This document shows, in pieces, positions 16,443-26,382 of a stretch of DNA of 64,000 nt. The notes under the pieces are model-generated. The model was not told the origin of the DNA and did no database searches. It was given only the letters and a program-made list of their open reading frames with translations. The translations under genes and the position numbers were made by a program. Source of the stretch: Anaerotignum sp. MB30-C6 (lineage in GTDB: Bacteria; Bacillota; Clostridia; Lachnospirales; Anaerotignaceae). Location: contig NZ_CP133078.1 in the NCBI RefSeq assembly GCF_030908465.1, positions 2,232,001-2,296,000 of the forward strand. Reading direction: 5' to 3'. How positions within the stretch are numbered: the first letter of the stretch is position 1; the number at the start of each line of letters is the position of its first letter.

Positions 16443-19073
16443 TTATCTCATCTGTGCTAATCTCTCTTCAACCTGATCCAAAATCGCTTTATATTTTTCG
16501 CCCTTTGCCTTCTCTTCGTCAATCAAAGACTGGGGTGCTTTTGCAACAAAGCCTTGGTTTGCAAGTTTCTTCTCAACACGTTCGATTTCTTTTAGCATCT
16601 TATCACGTTCTTTTTCCAAACGTTCAATTTCCTTGGAAATATCAACCAACTCCGCCAAAGGCATATAAATGGTAGCATCAGAAATTACAACAGATACCGC
16701 ATCTTCACCAATACCGCTTCGATTACTCTGAACGATTACTTCGCTGGCATGGCCTAATGTCTTAAAGAACACCTTAGAATGCTCAAAAATATGACGAACT
16801 TCTTCATTTTCGGAAACAACAAACACCTGAACCTTTTTGGAAGGTGCAACGTTCATCTCTGCACGAATATTACGGATATTACGAACAGCTTCTTTGATGG
16901 CGTCGATTTCCATTTCATTATCTCTGTAATTCCATTCCTCTTTATATACAGGCCACTCGGAAATCATAATGCTTTCTTCTGTATCCTGAATATGCATAAA
17001 CAATTCTTCTGTAATAAAAGGCATAAAGGGATGTAGCATCTTCAGTGCGTTAATTAAAACAGTTTTCAGTGTCCAAAGAGCTGCCTCTCTCGTCTGGTCC
17101 TCCTTGTTGTACAAACGAGGTTTAACCATCTCAATGTACCAGTCACAAAACTCATCCCAAAGGAAATCATAAACCTTCTGCGCCGCCAAGCCCAAATCGT
17201 AGTGTTCCATATTCTCAGTAACTTCTTTGGCCAATGTATTCACCTTTGAAAGAATCCACTTATCTGCGGAAGTCAGCATCAATAGCTTTGTTTCAACCTT
17301 TTCGTCCATGTTCATCATCACGAAACGGGTTGCGTTCCAAATTTTGTTGCTAAAGTTTCTGCAATTATCCAATCTTTCCCAATAGAATCGCATGTCATTA
17401 CCAGGAGCGTTACCTGTAATCAGCATCAAACGCAGAGGGTCAGCGCCGTAGTTTGCAATCACTTCCAAAGGATCAATACCGTTGCCTAAAGATTTGGAGA
17501 ACTTGCGTCCCTGATCGTCACGAATTAAACCATGAATTAATACGTCATGGAAAGGAATCTCACCAATCTGTTCCAAGCCGCTAAATACCATTCGAACAAC
17601 CCAGAAGAAGATAATGTCATATCCAGTCACCAATGTGCTTGTAGGATAGAAATGCTTCAATTCTTCGGTGTTTTCAGGCCAGCCCAATGTGGAGAAAGGC
17701 CATAATGCGGAGCTGAACCATGTGTCAAGTGTATCCTCATCCTGTCTAATCTTTGTAGATTCACACTTCTCACACTTTTCAGGCGTATGCTTGCTTACTG
17801 TGATATGACCGCAGTCTTCACAATAGTAGGCAGGAATTCGGTGACCCCACCAAAGCTGACGGGAGATACACCAGTCACGGATATTTTCCAACCAGTGCAT
17901 ATAAACCTTACCAAAACGATCAGGTACAAAACGAAACTTCTGGTTTTCATAAACTTCCATAGCAGGCTTTGCCATTTCCTCCATTTTAACAAACCATTGC
18001 AATTTAATCATAGGCTCGATGGCGATGTCACAACGTTCATGGCAGCCAACAGCATGGGTAATATCTTCAATGCGAACCAAATAGCCCTCTTCTTTTAACT
18101 TTGCTACAATGGCCTTTCTGCATTCATAACGGTCCATTCCGGCGTACTCACCAGCCAAATCGTTCATGGTTCCGTCGTCGTTCATTACGCTGATACGAGG
18201 CAGGTCGTGACGCAAACCAACTTCAAAATCGTTAGGATCGTGAGCGGGGGTAATTTTAACAACACCAGTACCAAATTCACGGTCAACATAATCATCAGCA
18301 ACAATAGGAATTTCCTTATTTACTAAAGGCAAAATACACATCTTACCAATTAGGTGCTGATATCTTTCATCTTCAGGATGAACAGCCACGGCAGTATCAC
18401 CCAACATTGTTTCTGGTCTTGTTGTTGCCAAACGAAGCTTTTCGTCAGAACCAACTACGGGGTAGTCAATGTGATAAAAGTGACCTGCTGTGTCTATATG
18501 GTTTACTTCGGCGTCAGAGATGGTCGTCTGACATTCAGGGCACCAGTTGATAATCTTTTCACCACGATAAATGTATCCTTTTTCGTATAAACGGCAGAAT
18601 ACTTCTAAAACAGCGTCAGAACAGCCTTCATCCATTGTAAAGCGTACTCTGTCCCAGTCGCAGGAACAACCCAATTTACGTAGCTGGTTTAAAATAATGC
18701 CGCCGTATTCGTCTTTCCAAGCCCAAGCACGGTCCAAGAATCCGTCACGGCCTATATCATCCTTGGTTACCCCCTCAGATGCCATTTTTTGAACCACCTT
18801 TAATTCCGTAGAAATACTTGCGTGGTCAATCCCAGGAACCCATAAAGCATTAAAACCCGCCATTCTTTTCCAACGAATCAAAATGTCCTGCATTGTATTA
18901 TCCAATGCATGGCCCATATGCAACTGTCCTGTAATGTTTGGAGGTGGCATAATGATGCAATAAGGTTTTTTGCTCTTATCTACCTCTGTGTGAAAATATT
19001 TTTTTTCCATCCATCTTTCGTAAAGCTTTTCTTCTACGATTGCTGGGTCAAAATTTTTAGCCAATTCTTTCAT
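16443..19073 (-). CDS. valS: valine--tRNA ligase
   Basis: 876 residues, the usual length for class I ValRS. It charges tRNA-Val with valine. The HIGH motif is in NITGQLHMGHALDNT (about 46-60), the KMSKS motif appears as KFSKSLGNGIDP, and a C-terminal coiled-coil arm (EIERLEKERDKMLKEIERVEKKLANQGF) is present. The editing domain lies between the two halves. The gene stands alone, with a Val T-box upstream and a terminator downstream. No defect is seen. Confidence 0.97.
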   Translation of the reverse strand: MKELAKNFDPAIVEEKLYERWMEKKYFHTEVDKSKKPYCIIMPPPNITGQLHMGHALDNTMQDILIRWKRMAGFNALWVPGIDHASISTELKVVQKMASEGVTKDDIGRDGFLDRAWAWKDEYGGIILNQLRKLGCSCDWDRVRFTMDEGCSDAVLEVFCRLYEKGYIYRGEKIINWCPECQTTISDAEVNHIDTAGHFYHIDYPVVGSDEKLRLATTRPETMLGDTAVAVHPEDERYQHLIGKMCILPLVNKEIPIVADDYVDREFGTGVVKITPAHDPNDFEVGLRHDLPRISVMNDDGTMNDLAGEYAGMDRYECRKAIVAKLKEEGYLVRIEDITHAVGCHERCDIAIEPMIKLQWFVKMEEMAKPAMEVYENQKFRFVPDRFGKVYMHWLENIRDWCISRQLWWGHRIPAYYCEDCGHITVSKHTPEKCEKCESTKIRQDEDTLDTWFSSALWPFSTLGWPENTEELKHFYPTSTLVTGYDIIFFWVVRMVFSGLEQIGEIPFHDVLIHGLIRDDQGRKFSKSLGNGIDPLEVIANYGADPLRLMLITGNAPGNDMRFYWERLDNCRNFSNKIWNATRFVMMNMDEKVETKLLMLTSADKWILSKVNTLAKEVTENMEHYDLGLAAQKVYDFLWDEFCDWYIEMVKPRLYNKEDQTREAALWTLKTVLINALKMLHPFMPFITEELFMHIQDTEESIMISEWPVYKEEWNYRDNEMEIDAIKEAVRNIRNIRAEMNVAPSKKVQVFVVSENEEVRHIFEHSKVFFKTLGHASEVIVQSNRSGIGEDAVSVVISDATIYMPLAELVDISKEIERLEKERDKMLKEIERVEKKLANQGFVAKAPQSLIDEEKAKGEKYKAILDQVEERLAQMR

Positions 19074-19320
19074 AAGCTCTCTCCTCCTAATTTAAGTATC
19101 CTGTTTTCATTGGTATCAAAACTTTCGTTTTATATTAACTTTGTAACACCTCTTCATCTAATCCCATCTTCTAGGTATTCCTTATATTTTTCCTCACACA
19201 ATTCTAAAAAATGTATTTTATCCCTTCAAAGTTATCGTAGTTTCAAGTTATAGTCTTTGCACCAAATGAATTTTAACTCCATTATTACAAAATACAAAAC
19301 AAAAACTCTTCAAAATAAAA

Positions 19321-19545
19321 AAAGCTTCCATCCAAAAAGGACGAAAACTCGCGGTACCACCTTCATTTCTGCCCAAGTAGACAGACACTCCTTAACCGAT
19401 AACGGGGTTAACCGTTTTTGCCTACCCAGAAAATCCCTTCGGCAAAACAACTCAAAAGCTACCTTCTGCATCCTATCTTGAAAAGGGCTTACAGCCGATG
19501 ACCCTTTCTCTCTGCCAATTATCCGATACATACTCCTCTTTTTCA
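19321..19545 (-). promoter_or_regulatory. T-box leader of valS (specifier GUA)
   Basis: On the minus strand the T-box core AAGGTGGTACCGCGAG is at 19348-19363, followed by a terminator stem (GTTTTCGTCC / GGATGGAAGC, 19324-19348) and T7. Upstream are Stem I elements: GGAGTA, CAGAGAG, and a specifier context GAAG-GUA-G with the Val codon at 19460-19462. Uncharged tRNA-Val should bind and prevent termination, raising valS expression. Confidence 0.9.
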
Positions 19546-19886
19546 CTGTCTTTTGCTATCTCTATATCACAAGATTTTAGTCAATTCTTCTAAATTTGTC
19601 AAGTGATTTTTTTTCAAAACCGCCAAATAAAAGAAAAATATTTGTTATACTTTGCAATTTCTACAAGCTTACCTGTTTTTTCGAAAACAGTATACATAAA
19701 AATGCTAATAATTTATACTTCACACTCATACAGGTTGAATATTTTGGTGTTTTGTTGTACCATAAAATCAAAAGGATTGCATTTTGCTTTATACTTAATA
19801 ATATATGCGTAATATTTATGTTTACAATACTGGGAAATAGAAATTTTTTGCCCGATTAATCTTGTTTTAGAAAGGAAATAAAATTT
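19546..19886. other. intergenic between valS leader and cheW-like gene
   Basis: Very AT-rich. It must hold the divergent promoters of the valS leader and the CheW gene. A weak plus-strand pair TTGCAT, 16 nt, TAATAT (about 19776-19803) could serve the latter. No gene is seen. Confidence 0.35.
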
Positions 19887-20711
19887 ATGATGGAAAATTT
19901 AGATGCTGTAAAAGATAGTAATGACCTTTGGCTTACAATAAAACTCCAATCACAACTATACGCCATTGATAGCACATTTGTAGAGTCAATCGCCCTTCTT
20001 GAAGAATCAATTAGTGTTTTACCGGAAAGTAATACTATAAAACCCGGTATTATTCACTCCAGAGGCAGAGTTATTCCAATCGTTAACCTGAGGGCTGCTT
20101 TAGGCCTAAAAACCCTTGAGCAAGAGCAGTCCGCCTTTGAAGAAATGCTGGATCAAAGAAAAAACGACCATATCCATTGGGTAAAAGAGATGGAACGTTG
20201 CCTTTTAGAGGATGATACCTTCCATCTAACAACAGATCCCCATAAATGCGCCTTTGGTAAGTGGTATGATACCTATGAAACTGAAAATCAGACAATCGCC
20301 TTTCACATTAGAAAAATTGATGAACCTCATAAAAAGCTTCATCATACAGCCCACTTGGCTTTTGAATGCCCTCGGGAATGTGATGACTGTGAAAGAGAAC
20401 AGTGCCTGCGTGATCAGTTGAAAGAAGATGCTCATACCTATATGAGAATCGTTGTTGATTTGTTGGATCAGGCGAAAACTATTTTCCGCCAAAATTCCAG
20501 AACTATGTGTGTCATTACAAAAGATAAAGATAATGCCTTATTAGGTTTACTAGTAGACGAGGTTATGTCAGTAGAAAATCTTACACTAAAAGGTCTGCCT
20601 GAAAGCTGTATGCGTAGCTCTGGTGCCCAAGTCCTTTCGCATATTGGGGAAAAAGAAGAATCCAAAGCAACAATTCTTGTCTTAAACATGGATGGTATCT
20701 TTAGCCTTTAA
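19887..20711 (+). CDS. CheW-like coupling protein with inserted CZB zinc-binding domain
   Basis: 274 residues. Residues 10-80 (LWLTIKLQSQLYAIDSTFVESI..HSRGRVIPIVNLRAALG) are the first half of a CheW fold, and 205-274 (MCVITKDKDNALLGLLVDEVMSVENL) the second half. Between them, about 85-205, lies a chemoreceptor zinc-binding (CZB) domain: DHIHW (H95), CAFGKWY (C121), and PHKKLH (H148, H152), the expected ligands. Four more Cys follow (161, 165, 168, 173). CheW links receptors to CheA; CZB domains bind zinc and respond to zinc or oxidants. It may tune signalling by metal or redox state. It stands alone on the plus strand, not in a chemotaxis operon. Confidence 0.85.
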   Translation: MMENLDAVKDSNDLWLTIKLQSQLYAIDSTFVESIALLEESISVLPESNTIKPGIIHSRGRVIPIVNLRAALGLKTLEQEQSAFEEMLDQRKNDHIHWVKEMERCLLEDDTFHLTTDPHKCAFGKWYDTYETENQTIAFHIRKIDEPHKKLHHTAHLAFECPRECDDCEREQCLRDQLKEDAHTYMRIVVDLLDQAKTIFRQNSRTMCVITKDKDNALLGLLVDEVMSVENLTLKGLPESCMRSSGAQVLSHIGEKEESKATILVLNMDGIFSL

Positions 20712-20762
20712 ACTTGGCTAGTAAAACAACAGGTGTTCCCCTGAGAAAATCCGACATAAAAA

Positions 20763-20797
20763 AAATGTCCCCTTCATTTTTAAGATGGGGACTTATT
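20763..20797. terminator. terminator between convergent genes
   Basis: GTCCCC at 20767-20772 pairs with GGGGAC at 20786-20791, with A and T runs on the flanks. It lies between the cheW-like gene (plus) and ftsW (minus) and can serve both. Confidence 0.65.
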
Positions 20798-20837
20798 TTC
20801 GTCCTTTAAAAAATACCCTTATCATAACTTTCCTATT

Positions 20838-21977
20838 TCATTCCTTTTGATATCTAGAAATGTTTAAAAGTAATCCCACCATAATTGTCAAAAACAATAG
20901 AGAAGTACCACCATAACTGATAAAGGGCAAGGGCTGACCTGTATTTGGAATGGTGTTTGTAACAACGCCGATATTGATAATCGCCTGAAATGCGATAACA
21001 GAGGTAATCCCCGTAGCCATAAGCGTACCATATGTATCCTTAGCGTTCATAGCAATCTTAATACCACGCCAGATTAAAACTGCGAAAAGAATAATAACCA
21101 ACGCCGCCCCAATAATGCCCAACTCCTCACAAATAATTGCGAAGATAATATCGTTGTGGGACTCAGGAACAAAAGTTTTCTGACGGCTTTGCCCAAGGCC
21201 AAGTCCAAAGATTCCTCCTGAAGCAACTGCATAAAGTCCTTGAATGGTCTGGAATCCTTTGTTTGTAGGATCAGACCATGGGTCAAGCCAAACCTTAATT
21301 CGACTTAATCGGTAAGGGAACACTACAATGGCAAGTACCGCCGCAGGAATGATTGCCACCGCCCCCGCAATAAAGTACCATATTCTTGGACTGCCGATAA
21401 ATAATATAGTTAGGCCCATCAGCAAAATTAATAGTGCTGACGAGAAGTTGGAAATGGCAATCAAGCCAACGGGCAAAGCCAAAACCATCAGTGCCTTAAA
21501 AAAGCCCCTAATATTGGCCAAGTCCTGTCTGTTGGTTACAATATAATGGGATAAATAAAGTACCAATGCAAGCTTAGTAAACTCCGAAGGCTGAAACTGC
21601 AGCATACCAACCCCTAGCCAACGCTTCTGACCGCCGGCCTCAATTCCAATAAAGGGTAATAATAGTAAGAAAAAGTTTGAAAGCCAGTATGCAAGTAAAG
21701 CAAACCGCCTCCAAAAGTTATATGGTATATTCATGCAAAATATCATTGCTATGGTACCCAAAACCACCCAAACACTTTGACGTTTCAGGAAATAAAACAT
21801 ATCATAATCGTATTTTGCAGTAGTCATTGTTGTATAATAGCTGGCACTAAAAATCATGACCACACCAAACAACATTAGGGTCAATACCACAAATAAAACC
21901 GTAAAGTCGAAGGAATCGGGCTTAATTCGTTTTCTTTTTGCAGTTGTCGCCTTTCTTTGGCTATTACTTCTTCCCAT
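20838..21977 (-). CDS. ftsW: SEDS peptidoglycan glycosyltransferase FtsW/SpoVE
   Basis: About 380 residues with ten or so membrane helices after a basic N-terminus. SEDS proteins polymerise lipid II at the division or spore septum with a partner class B PBP. Typical features are VVMIFSASYYTTM in the first helix, the GGQKRWLGVG..FQPSEFTKLA loop, and the C-terminal PFISYGGTSLL. ATG 21977 is chosen over 22031 because GGAG lies 7 nt before it. It is the last gene of the division cluster here; murG and murB do not follow. Confidence 0.93.
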   Translation of the reverse strand: MGRSNSQRKATTAKRKRIKPDSFDFTVLFVVLTLMLFGVVMIFSASYYTTMTTAKYDYDMFYFLKRQSVWVVLGTIAMIFCMNIPYNFWRRFALLAYWLSNFFLLLLPFIGIEAGGQKRWLGVGMLQFQPSEFTKLALVLYLSHYIVTNRQDLANIRGFFKALMVLALPVGLIAISNFSSALLILLMGLTILFIGSPRIWYFIAGAVAIIPAAVLAIVVFPYRLSRIKVWLDPWSDPTNKGFQTIQGLYAVASGGIFGLGLGQSRQKTFVPESHNDIIFAIICEELGIIGAALVIILFAVLIWRGIKIAMNAKDTYGTLMATGITSVIAFQAIINIGVVTNTIPNTGQPLPFISYGGTSLLFLTIMVGLLLNISRYQKE

Positions 21978-22060
21978 TTCCTCACTCCGTTCATTTCGAT
22001 TTAAAACTAAAAAACTGGTAGAACACCCCAAACCCTTTTAAGGCTTAAAGACCTTGAGGC

Positions 22061-22116
22061 TCTGCCTCAAACACCGCAAGGGATTTCATCCCTTAACCCT
22101 TTTTGTAAAACTATTT
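22061..22116 (-). repeat. dispersed intergenic stem-loop repeat, copy 2
   Basis: GAGGCTCTGCCTC and GCAAGGGATTTCATCCCTTA are two small palindromes followed by ACCCTTTTTGTAAA. It matches copy 1 at 12061-12120. It lies in the 390-bp murD-ftsW gap (21978-22368), where the division cluster is otherwise compact; the rest of that gap shows nothing. Confidence 0.6.
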
Positions 22117-22368
22117 TTTCACTACACAAGCTTGTAAAGTTTTAAGACCTAGGCACCACCTTAATCACCTCAAGGATTTCCTCCCGTGATCTTCACCTTA
22201 CCAAGGTAACCCTCTATCTATTAAGTCAAATTCATTTCATTTTAAAGAGTTTAAACCACTTGTGGCTCTGCCTAAAGCAAAACAAAAATTCTCATCCGTA
22301 TCCAATTTTAGAAATACGTTTTCCTATGATTCCTTTTCTCAACTCAGCTTTCCAGAAAAAACACTATC

Positions 22369-23727
22369 TTATTTCTTTATAAAACCTCTTACCTGCTCCT
22401 TAAACCGATCGCCACGCTGTTCATAATTGTCAAACATCCCCCAGCTTGCACATGCAGGTGAAAGTAATACACAATCCCCTTCCTCTGCTTTTTTCCTGCA
22501 TAGGTCAACGGCATCTTCGAAAGTATCACACAACGAAGTTTCCGTAAAACCAAACTTCTTTGCAGACTCTTTAATTTGGTTCGCCGTAACGCCAATTAAA
22601 ACAAGGTGCTTTACCCTTCCCCTAAAAAGTTTGGTCCACTCATCAAAGGATCCCCCCTTGTCGTACCCGCCGCCAATCAGGATAATTGGTTTTCTCATGG
22701 CAAGCACTGCCTGAATGGAGGCATCCGTATTGGTTCCTTTTGAATCATTATAATAGTCTACGCCGTCAACCGTGGCAACATACTCAATTCTATGCTCCAC
22801 ACCCCGAAATCTTCTTAAAACATTTCGAATTGTATCTAGGGGAACCTTTGCCGCAATTGCCATAGCTGCCGCTGCCATTACGTTCTCGTAATTATGAACC
22901 CCCAAAATTTGTAGGTCGTGGGTAGAAATCAAATCCTCCTCCATACCCTTCCAACGAAGGCGAATCATGTCTTCATCCAAATAAATCCCCTGAGCTAAAG
23001 GCTCTTTGCTACTAAAGAAAAATACCTGTGCCTTTGTTTTATCCGCCATCTTGCGGCAAACTTCATCACTGTAGTTCAGGATACAATAATCCCCTTTTAC
23101 TTGCTTCTCAAAAACCCGCTCTTTCATAGCGATATAGTTCTCCATCGTTTTATGTCGATTTAAATGATCAGGAGAGATATTCAAAACAGCACTGATATAT
23201 GGGCTGAAATTTTTCGCCTTTTCCATTTGGAAACTGCTAATTTCCGCAACAACCCAATCATTCTTGGTCAAACGCTCAACCTCGCCACTATAAGAAATGC
23301 CAATGTTTCCAACTACAGCCGTATTCGGTTTCACAGCCTTCATAATTTGGCCAACAAGGGTAGTTGTGGTGGTTTTACCGTTTGTTCCCGTAATCGCCGT
23401 AACAGAGCAAGGTGTCAGGCTGTATGCCAACTCAATCTCGCTGATTACAGGTATGCCTGCTGCCTCCGCCTTTAAAATAAAGGGAAGATCACTAGGAATC
23501 CCAGGGCTTAATACAACCAAGTCCTGATTCAAAACAATACTATCTGGGTTCGCCCCTAAAAATAAGGTAATGCCTTCACCCTCCAAAAGCTGAGGCTCTA
23601 AAATTTCCTCACGTTTTTTCATATCCTGCAACGTTACCTTTGCTCCAATTCTATTTAAAAGCTTGGCTGCAGAAATGCCACTTTTCGCCATACCGCAAAC
23701 CAAAACCCTTTTGTCCCTATATTTCAA
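22369..23727 (-). CDS. murD: UDP-N-acetylmuramoylalanine--D-glutamate ligase
   Basis: 452 residues, the normal MurD length. It adds D-Glu to UDP-MurNAc-L-Ala. N-terminal Rossmann part with VLVCGMAKSGISAAKLL; ATP site TAITGTNGKTTTT; central NISPDHLNRHKTM; C-terminal domain with YYNDSKGTNTDA. The start is TTG 23727, placed 8 nt after an AGGG site and giving the family N-terminus KYRDKRVLVCG; a further TTG at 23772 has no ribosome site. Confidence 0.95.
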   Translation of the reverse strand: MKYRDKRVLVCGMAKSGISAAKLLNRIGAKVTLQDMKKREEILEPQLLEGEGITLFLGANPDSIVLNQDLVVLSPGIPSDLPFILKAEAAGIPVISEIELAYSLTPCSVTAITGTNGKTTTTTLVGQIMKAVKPNTAVVGNIGISYSGEVERLTKNDWVVAEISSFQMEKAKNFSPYISAVLNISPDHLNRHKTMENYIAMKERVFEKQVKGDYCILNYSDEVCRKMADKTKAQVFFFSSKEPLAQGIYLDEDMIRLRWKGMEEDLISTHDLQILGVHNYENVMAAAAMAIAAKVPLDTIRNVLRRFRGVEHRIEYVATVDGVDYYNDSKGTNTDASIQAVLAMRKPIILIGGGYDKGGSFDEWTKLFRGRVKHLVLIGVTANQIKESAKKFGFTETSLCDTFEDAVDLCRKKAEEGDCVLLSPACASWGMFDNYEQRGDRFKEQVRGFIKK

Positions 23728-24008
23728 CTTAGATTCCCTCTTTCTATGAGTTCCCAACCACGTAAAGATCAATAATCCCTAACAAATGATATAAGATAAT
23801 GATGCATAGACAGCCCTTTCATTCGATAAATCTATACAAAAACGGACTATATGCCCATCCACCTCTTTAAATGATTATTTGAGAGGCTTAATCAAACAAA
23901 TAAAGGCTGGATTTATCAAATGAACTCTGTGGGCACTCATTATTTTTAACTGCTTGCACTATTATTTTTACAAAGGAATCATTCGTTAATTCCAAATAAA
24001 AATTATCA

Positions 24009-24995
24009 TCAAAAAATATTCTGGCAACCCAAAAAGCCAATCAAACAAAGCATGGCAGTAGCTACATAAAATAGTGTAACAACCTTTGTCTCTCTCCAAC
24101 CGCTTTGTTCCAAATGATGGTGATATGGTGCCATTTTAAACAATCTCTTTCCTGCGCCATATTTCCTTTTTGTCAGCTTAAAATATCCCACCTGAAGCAT
24201 TGTACTTATGGACTCCAAAAGATAAATAAAACCAACAATTAGAATAAAAATAGGCATCTTTAAAATAAAAGCCGTCGCCGCAACAAACCCGCCTAAGGCA
24301 AGGGAACCCGTATCCCCCATAAACACCTTGGCAGGATAAGAATTGAAAATTAAAAATGCCAACAAACCTCCGATAATTGCCCCACAAATGGGTGCAACAC
24401 TACTACCTGAAGCCCACGCAACAATCGCAAAAAATGCAGCAACAATTAGCGTTACCCCACCAGCCAAACCATCCAGCCCATCAGTCAAGTTTACGCCATT
24501 TACCGTCCCCAAAACAGCGACAAATAAAAATGGAACAAAGAGAATTCCCAAGTTTATGGTTGCCCCATTTCCAAAGGGAATAAAAACCTCGGTGCCAATA
24601 CCGCTTTGAAACATATACCAACAAAAAGCCCCTGTTACAATAAGCTGGAGCAAAATTTTCTGCATGGCCTTAAGTCCTAAGGAACGCTTTTTCACAACTT
24701 TAATATAATCGTCTAAAAACCCGATGATACCGTAACAAACCGTTACGAGAAGTATTACTGTTCCGTCCTGATTCCCCTTCATAAAAAAGGCGGCGGCAAC
24801 AGCAAAAGCAATCAAGAAGGCAATCCCGCCCATGGTGGGCGTACCCTGCTTTAATAAATGGCTCTGGGGCCCGTCATCCCTTACATTTTGTCCAAACTTT
24901 AATCTATGCAGCATCGGAATCATAACGGGACAAAGGATAACCCCCACCACGAACGATATGATAATTGCGTATACTGCCTGCTCCAAAGACCCCAC
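24009..24995 (-). CDS. mraY: phospho-N-acetylmuramoyl-pentapeptide transferase
   Basis: 328 residues, ten predicted membrane helices. It transfers phospho-MurNAc-pentapeptide to undecaprenyl phosphate, making lipid I. Family motifs: QGTPTMGG, FLDDYIKV, NLTDGLDGLAGG and the PYHHHLEQSGW loop. GTG start at 24995, one base after the murF stop. No abnormality. Confidence 0.97.
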   Translation of the reverse strand: MGSLEQAVYAIIISFVVGVILCPVMIPMLHRLKFGQNVRDDGPQSHLLKQGTPTMGGIAFLIAFAVAAAFFMKGNQDGTVILLVTVCYGIIGFLDDYIKVVKKRSLGLKAMQKILLQLIVTGAFCWYMFQSGIGTEVFIPFGNGATINLGILFVPFLFVAVLGTVNGVNLTDGLDGLAGGVTLIVAAFFAIVAWASGSSVAPICGAIIGGLLAFLIFNSYPAKVFMGDTGSLALGGFVAATAFILKMPIFILIVGFIYLLESISTMLQVGYFKLTKRKYGAGKRLFKMAPYHHHLEQSGWRETKVVTLFYVATAMLCLIGFLGCQNIF

Positions 24996-24996
24996 T

Positions 24997-26382
24997 TTAG
25001 TTCACTCCCTGTATTTTTTCTACGGTTTTTTCCAACGCCATGCTTCTGGATGCCTTCACCAAAATAGCATCCCCTTTTTTCAGCATTGCCAAACCTTCGT
25101 TCCAAAATTCTTCTTGACTCTCATAACGGTAAACTTCCTTAATTCCCCTATCTTTGGCACCTTGTTCCATTTTCTCACTCAGTCTGCCTACGCAGAATAA
25201 AAGGTCAATCCCTTTTTCTGCCGCATATACACCTACTTCTTTGTGCATCTGGGGGGCATATTCACCAAGCTCGCCCATAAAGCCTAAAATGGCAACTTTA
25301 CGTCCCTCAGCGTTGGCAAGAATATCTAAGGAAGCCTTCATAGAAACAGGATTTGCGTTATAAACATCGTTTAAAACGGTCATTCCGTTGTCAAGCTTCA
25401 ATACATTCATTCTGTTTTTCGTTGGCACAAAGTTCTCAATGCCAGCCTTCATTTCCTCAAGGCTAAGGCCCATCTCAAGGCCCACTGCAACGGCAGAAAG
25501 GGCATTTAAAACCATATGCTCCCCAGGCATGGGCACAATGGTTTCAAAAGAACCAATTGGTGTATGCACATTACATTTTGTTTTTTCCATTCCCAAAAGC
25601 TCAAGATTTCCTGCATAAACATCTTTTTGATTCTCCAGGCCAAACCAGCGTAACCTCTGGGGAAGCTTCCCTTCTAAGGTAATCAGCATGTCGTTGTCAT
25701 CATTCAAAACTGCAACTCCATCTTCAGGTATAAAATCAAACATCTCACACTTTGCCTTCATAATGCCTTCTCTGCTGCCTAAATACTCAATGTGTGCAAC
25801 ACCTACATTGGAAATTAATCCTAATTGGGGACGAACAACCTCCGCCAAAGCATGAATTTCCCCAAAGTGGTTCATACCCATTTCAATTACCGCTATTTGG
25901 TGATGATCCTCCAATCGAAATAAAGTTAAAGGTACACCAATGTCATTATTATAATTGCCTTGTGTCCAAAGAACGTCATACTTTTGCCCCAAAACTGAAG
26001 CAACCATATCCTTTGTTGTGGTCTTCCCAACACTGCCTGTAATTCCGATAAAAGGAATGTCAAATTTATTTCTGTAATGGGCAGCTAATTTTAATAACGC
26101 CTTCTTCACATCAGGAACCAGAAGTAAAACGCTGCCTTTTTTCGGTGCAATCACCTTGGATGCCAAACAAGCGGCAACACCCTTATTGAAGCAGTCTATA
26201 ATAAACTCATGCCCATCTAATCGTTCCCCTTGAATGGCTAGAAATAAGCTGTTTTCTGTAACCTCTCTGGAGTCTTGAGTAATGTGGGAAATGGATTTTG
26301 CCAAAACCTCCTCCAGCCCGTCAACGGCAATCACCTGTGCATCTGTTGCCTGAATTATTTCTCCAATGGTCATATTTTTCAT
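24997..26382 (-). CDS. murF: UDP-MurNAc-tripeptide--D-Ala-D-Ala ligase
   Basis: 461 residues. It adds the D-Ala-D-Ala dipeptide to complete the pentapeptide. ATP loop GITGSVGKTTTKD; NNDIGVPLTLF and HFGEIHAL motifs; C-terminal VYNANPVSMKASLD. ATG 26382 overlaps the murE stop (ATGA), indicating coupling; the TTG at 26388 is less likely. Confidence 0.96.
   Translation of the reverse strand: MKNMTIGEIIQATDAQVIAVDGLEEVLAKSISHITQDSREVTENSLFLAIQGERLDGHEFIIDCFNKGVAACLASKVIAPKKGSVLLLVPDVKKALLKLAAHYRNKFDIPFIGITGSVGKTTTKDMVASVLGQKYDVLWTQGNYNNDIGVPLTLFRLEDHHQIAVIEMGMNHFGEIHALAEVVRPQLGLISNVGVAHIEYLGSREGIMKAKCEMFDFIPEDGVAVLNDDNDMLITLEGKLPQRLRWFGLENQKDVYAGNLELLGMEKTKCNVHTPIGSFETIVPMPGEHMVLNALSAVAVGLEMGLSLEEMKAGIENFVPTKNRMNVLKLDNGMTVLNDVYNANPVSMKASLDILANAEGRKVAILGFMGELGEYAPQMHKEVGVYAAEKGIDLLFCVGRLSEKMEQGAKDRGIKEVYRYESQEEFWNEGLAMLKKGDAILVKASRSMALEKTVEKIQGVN

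Noticed and set aside
19310..19546. 78-codon minus-strand frame across the valS leader
   Set aside because: It lies wholly within the T-box RNA; a structured-RNA artefact.
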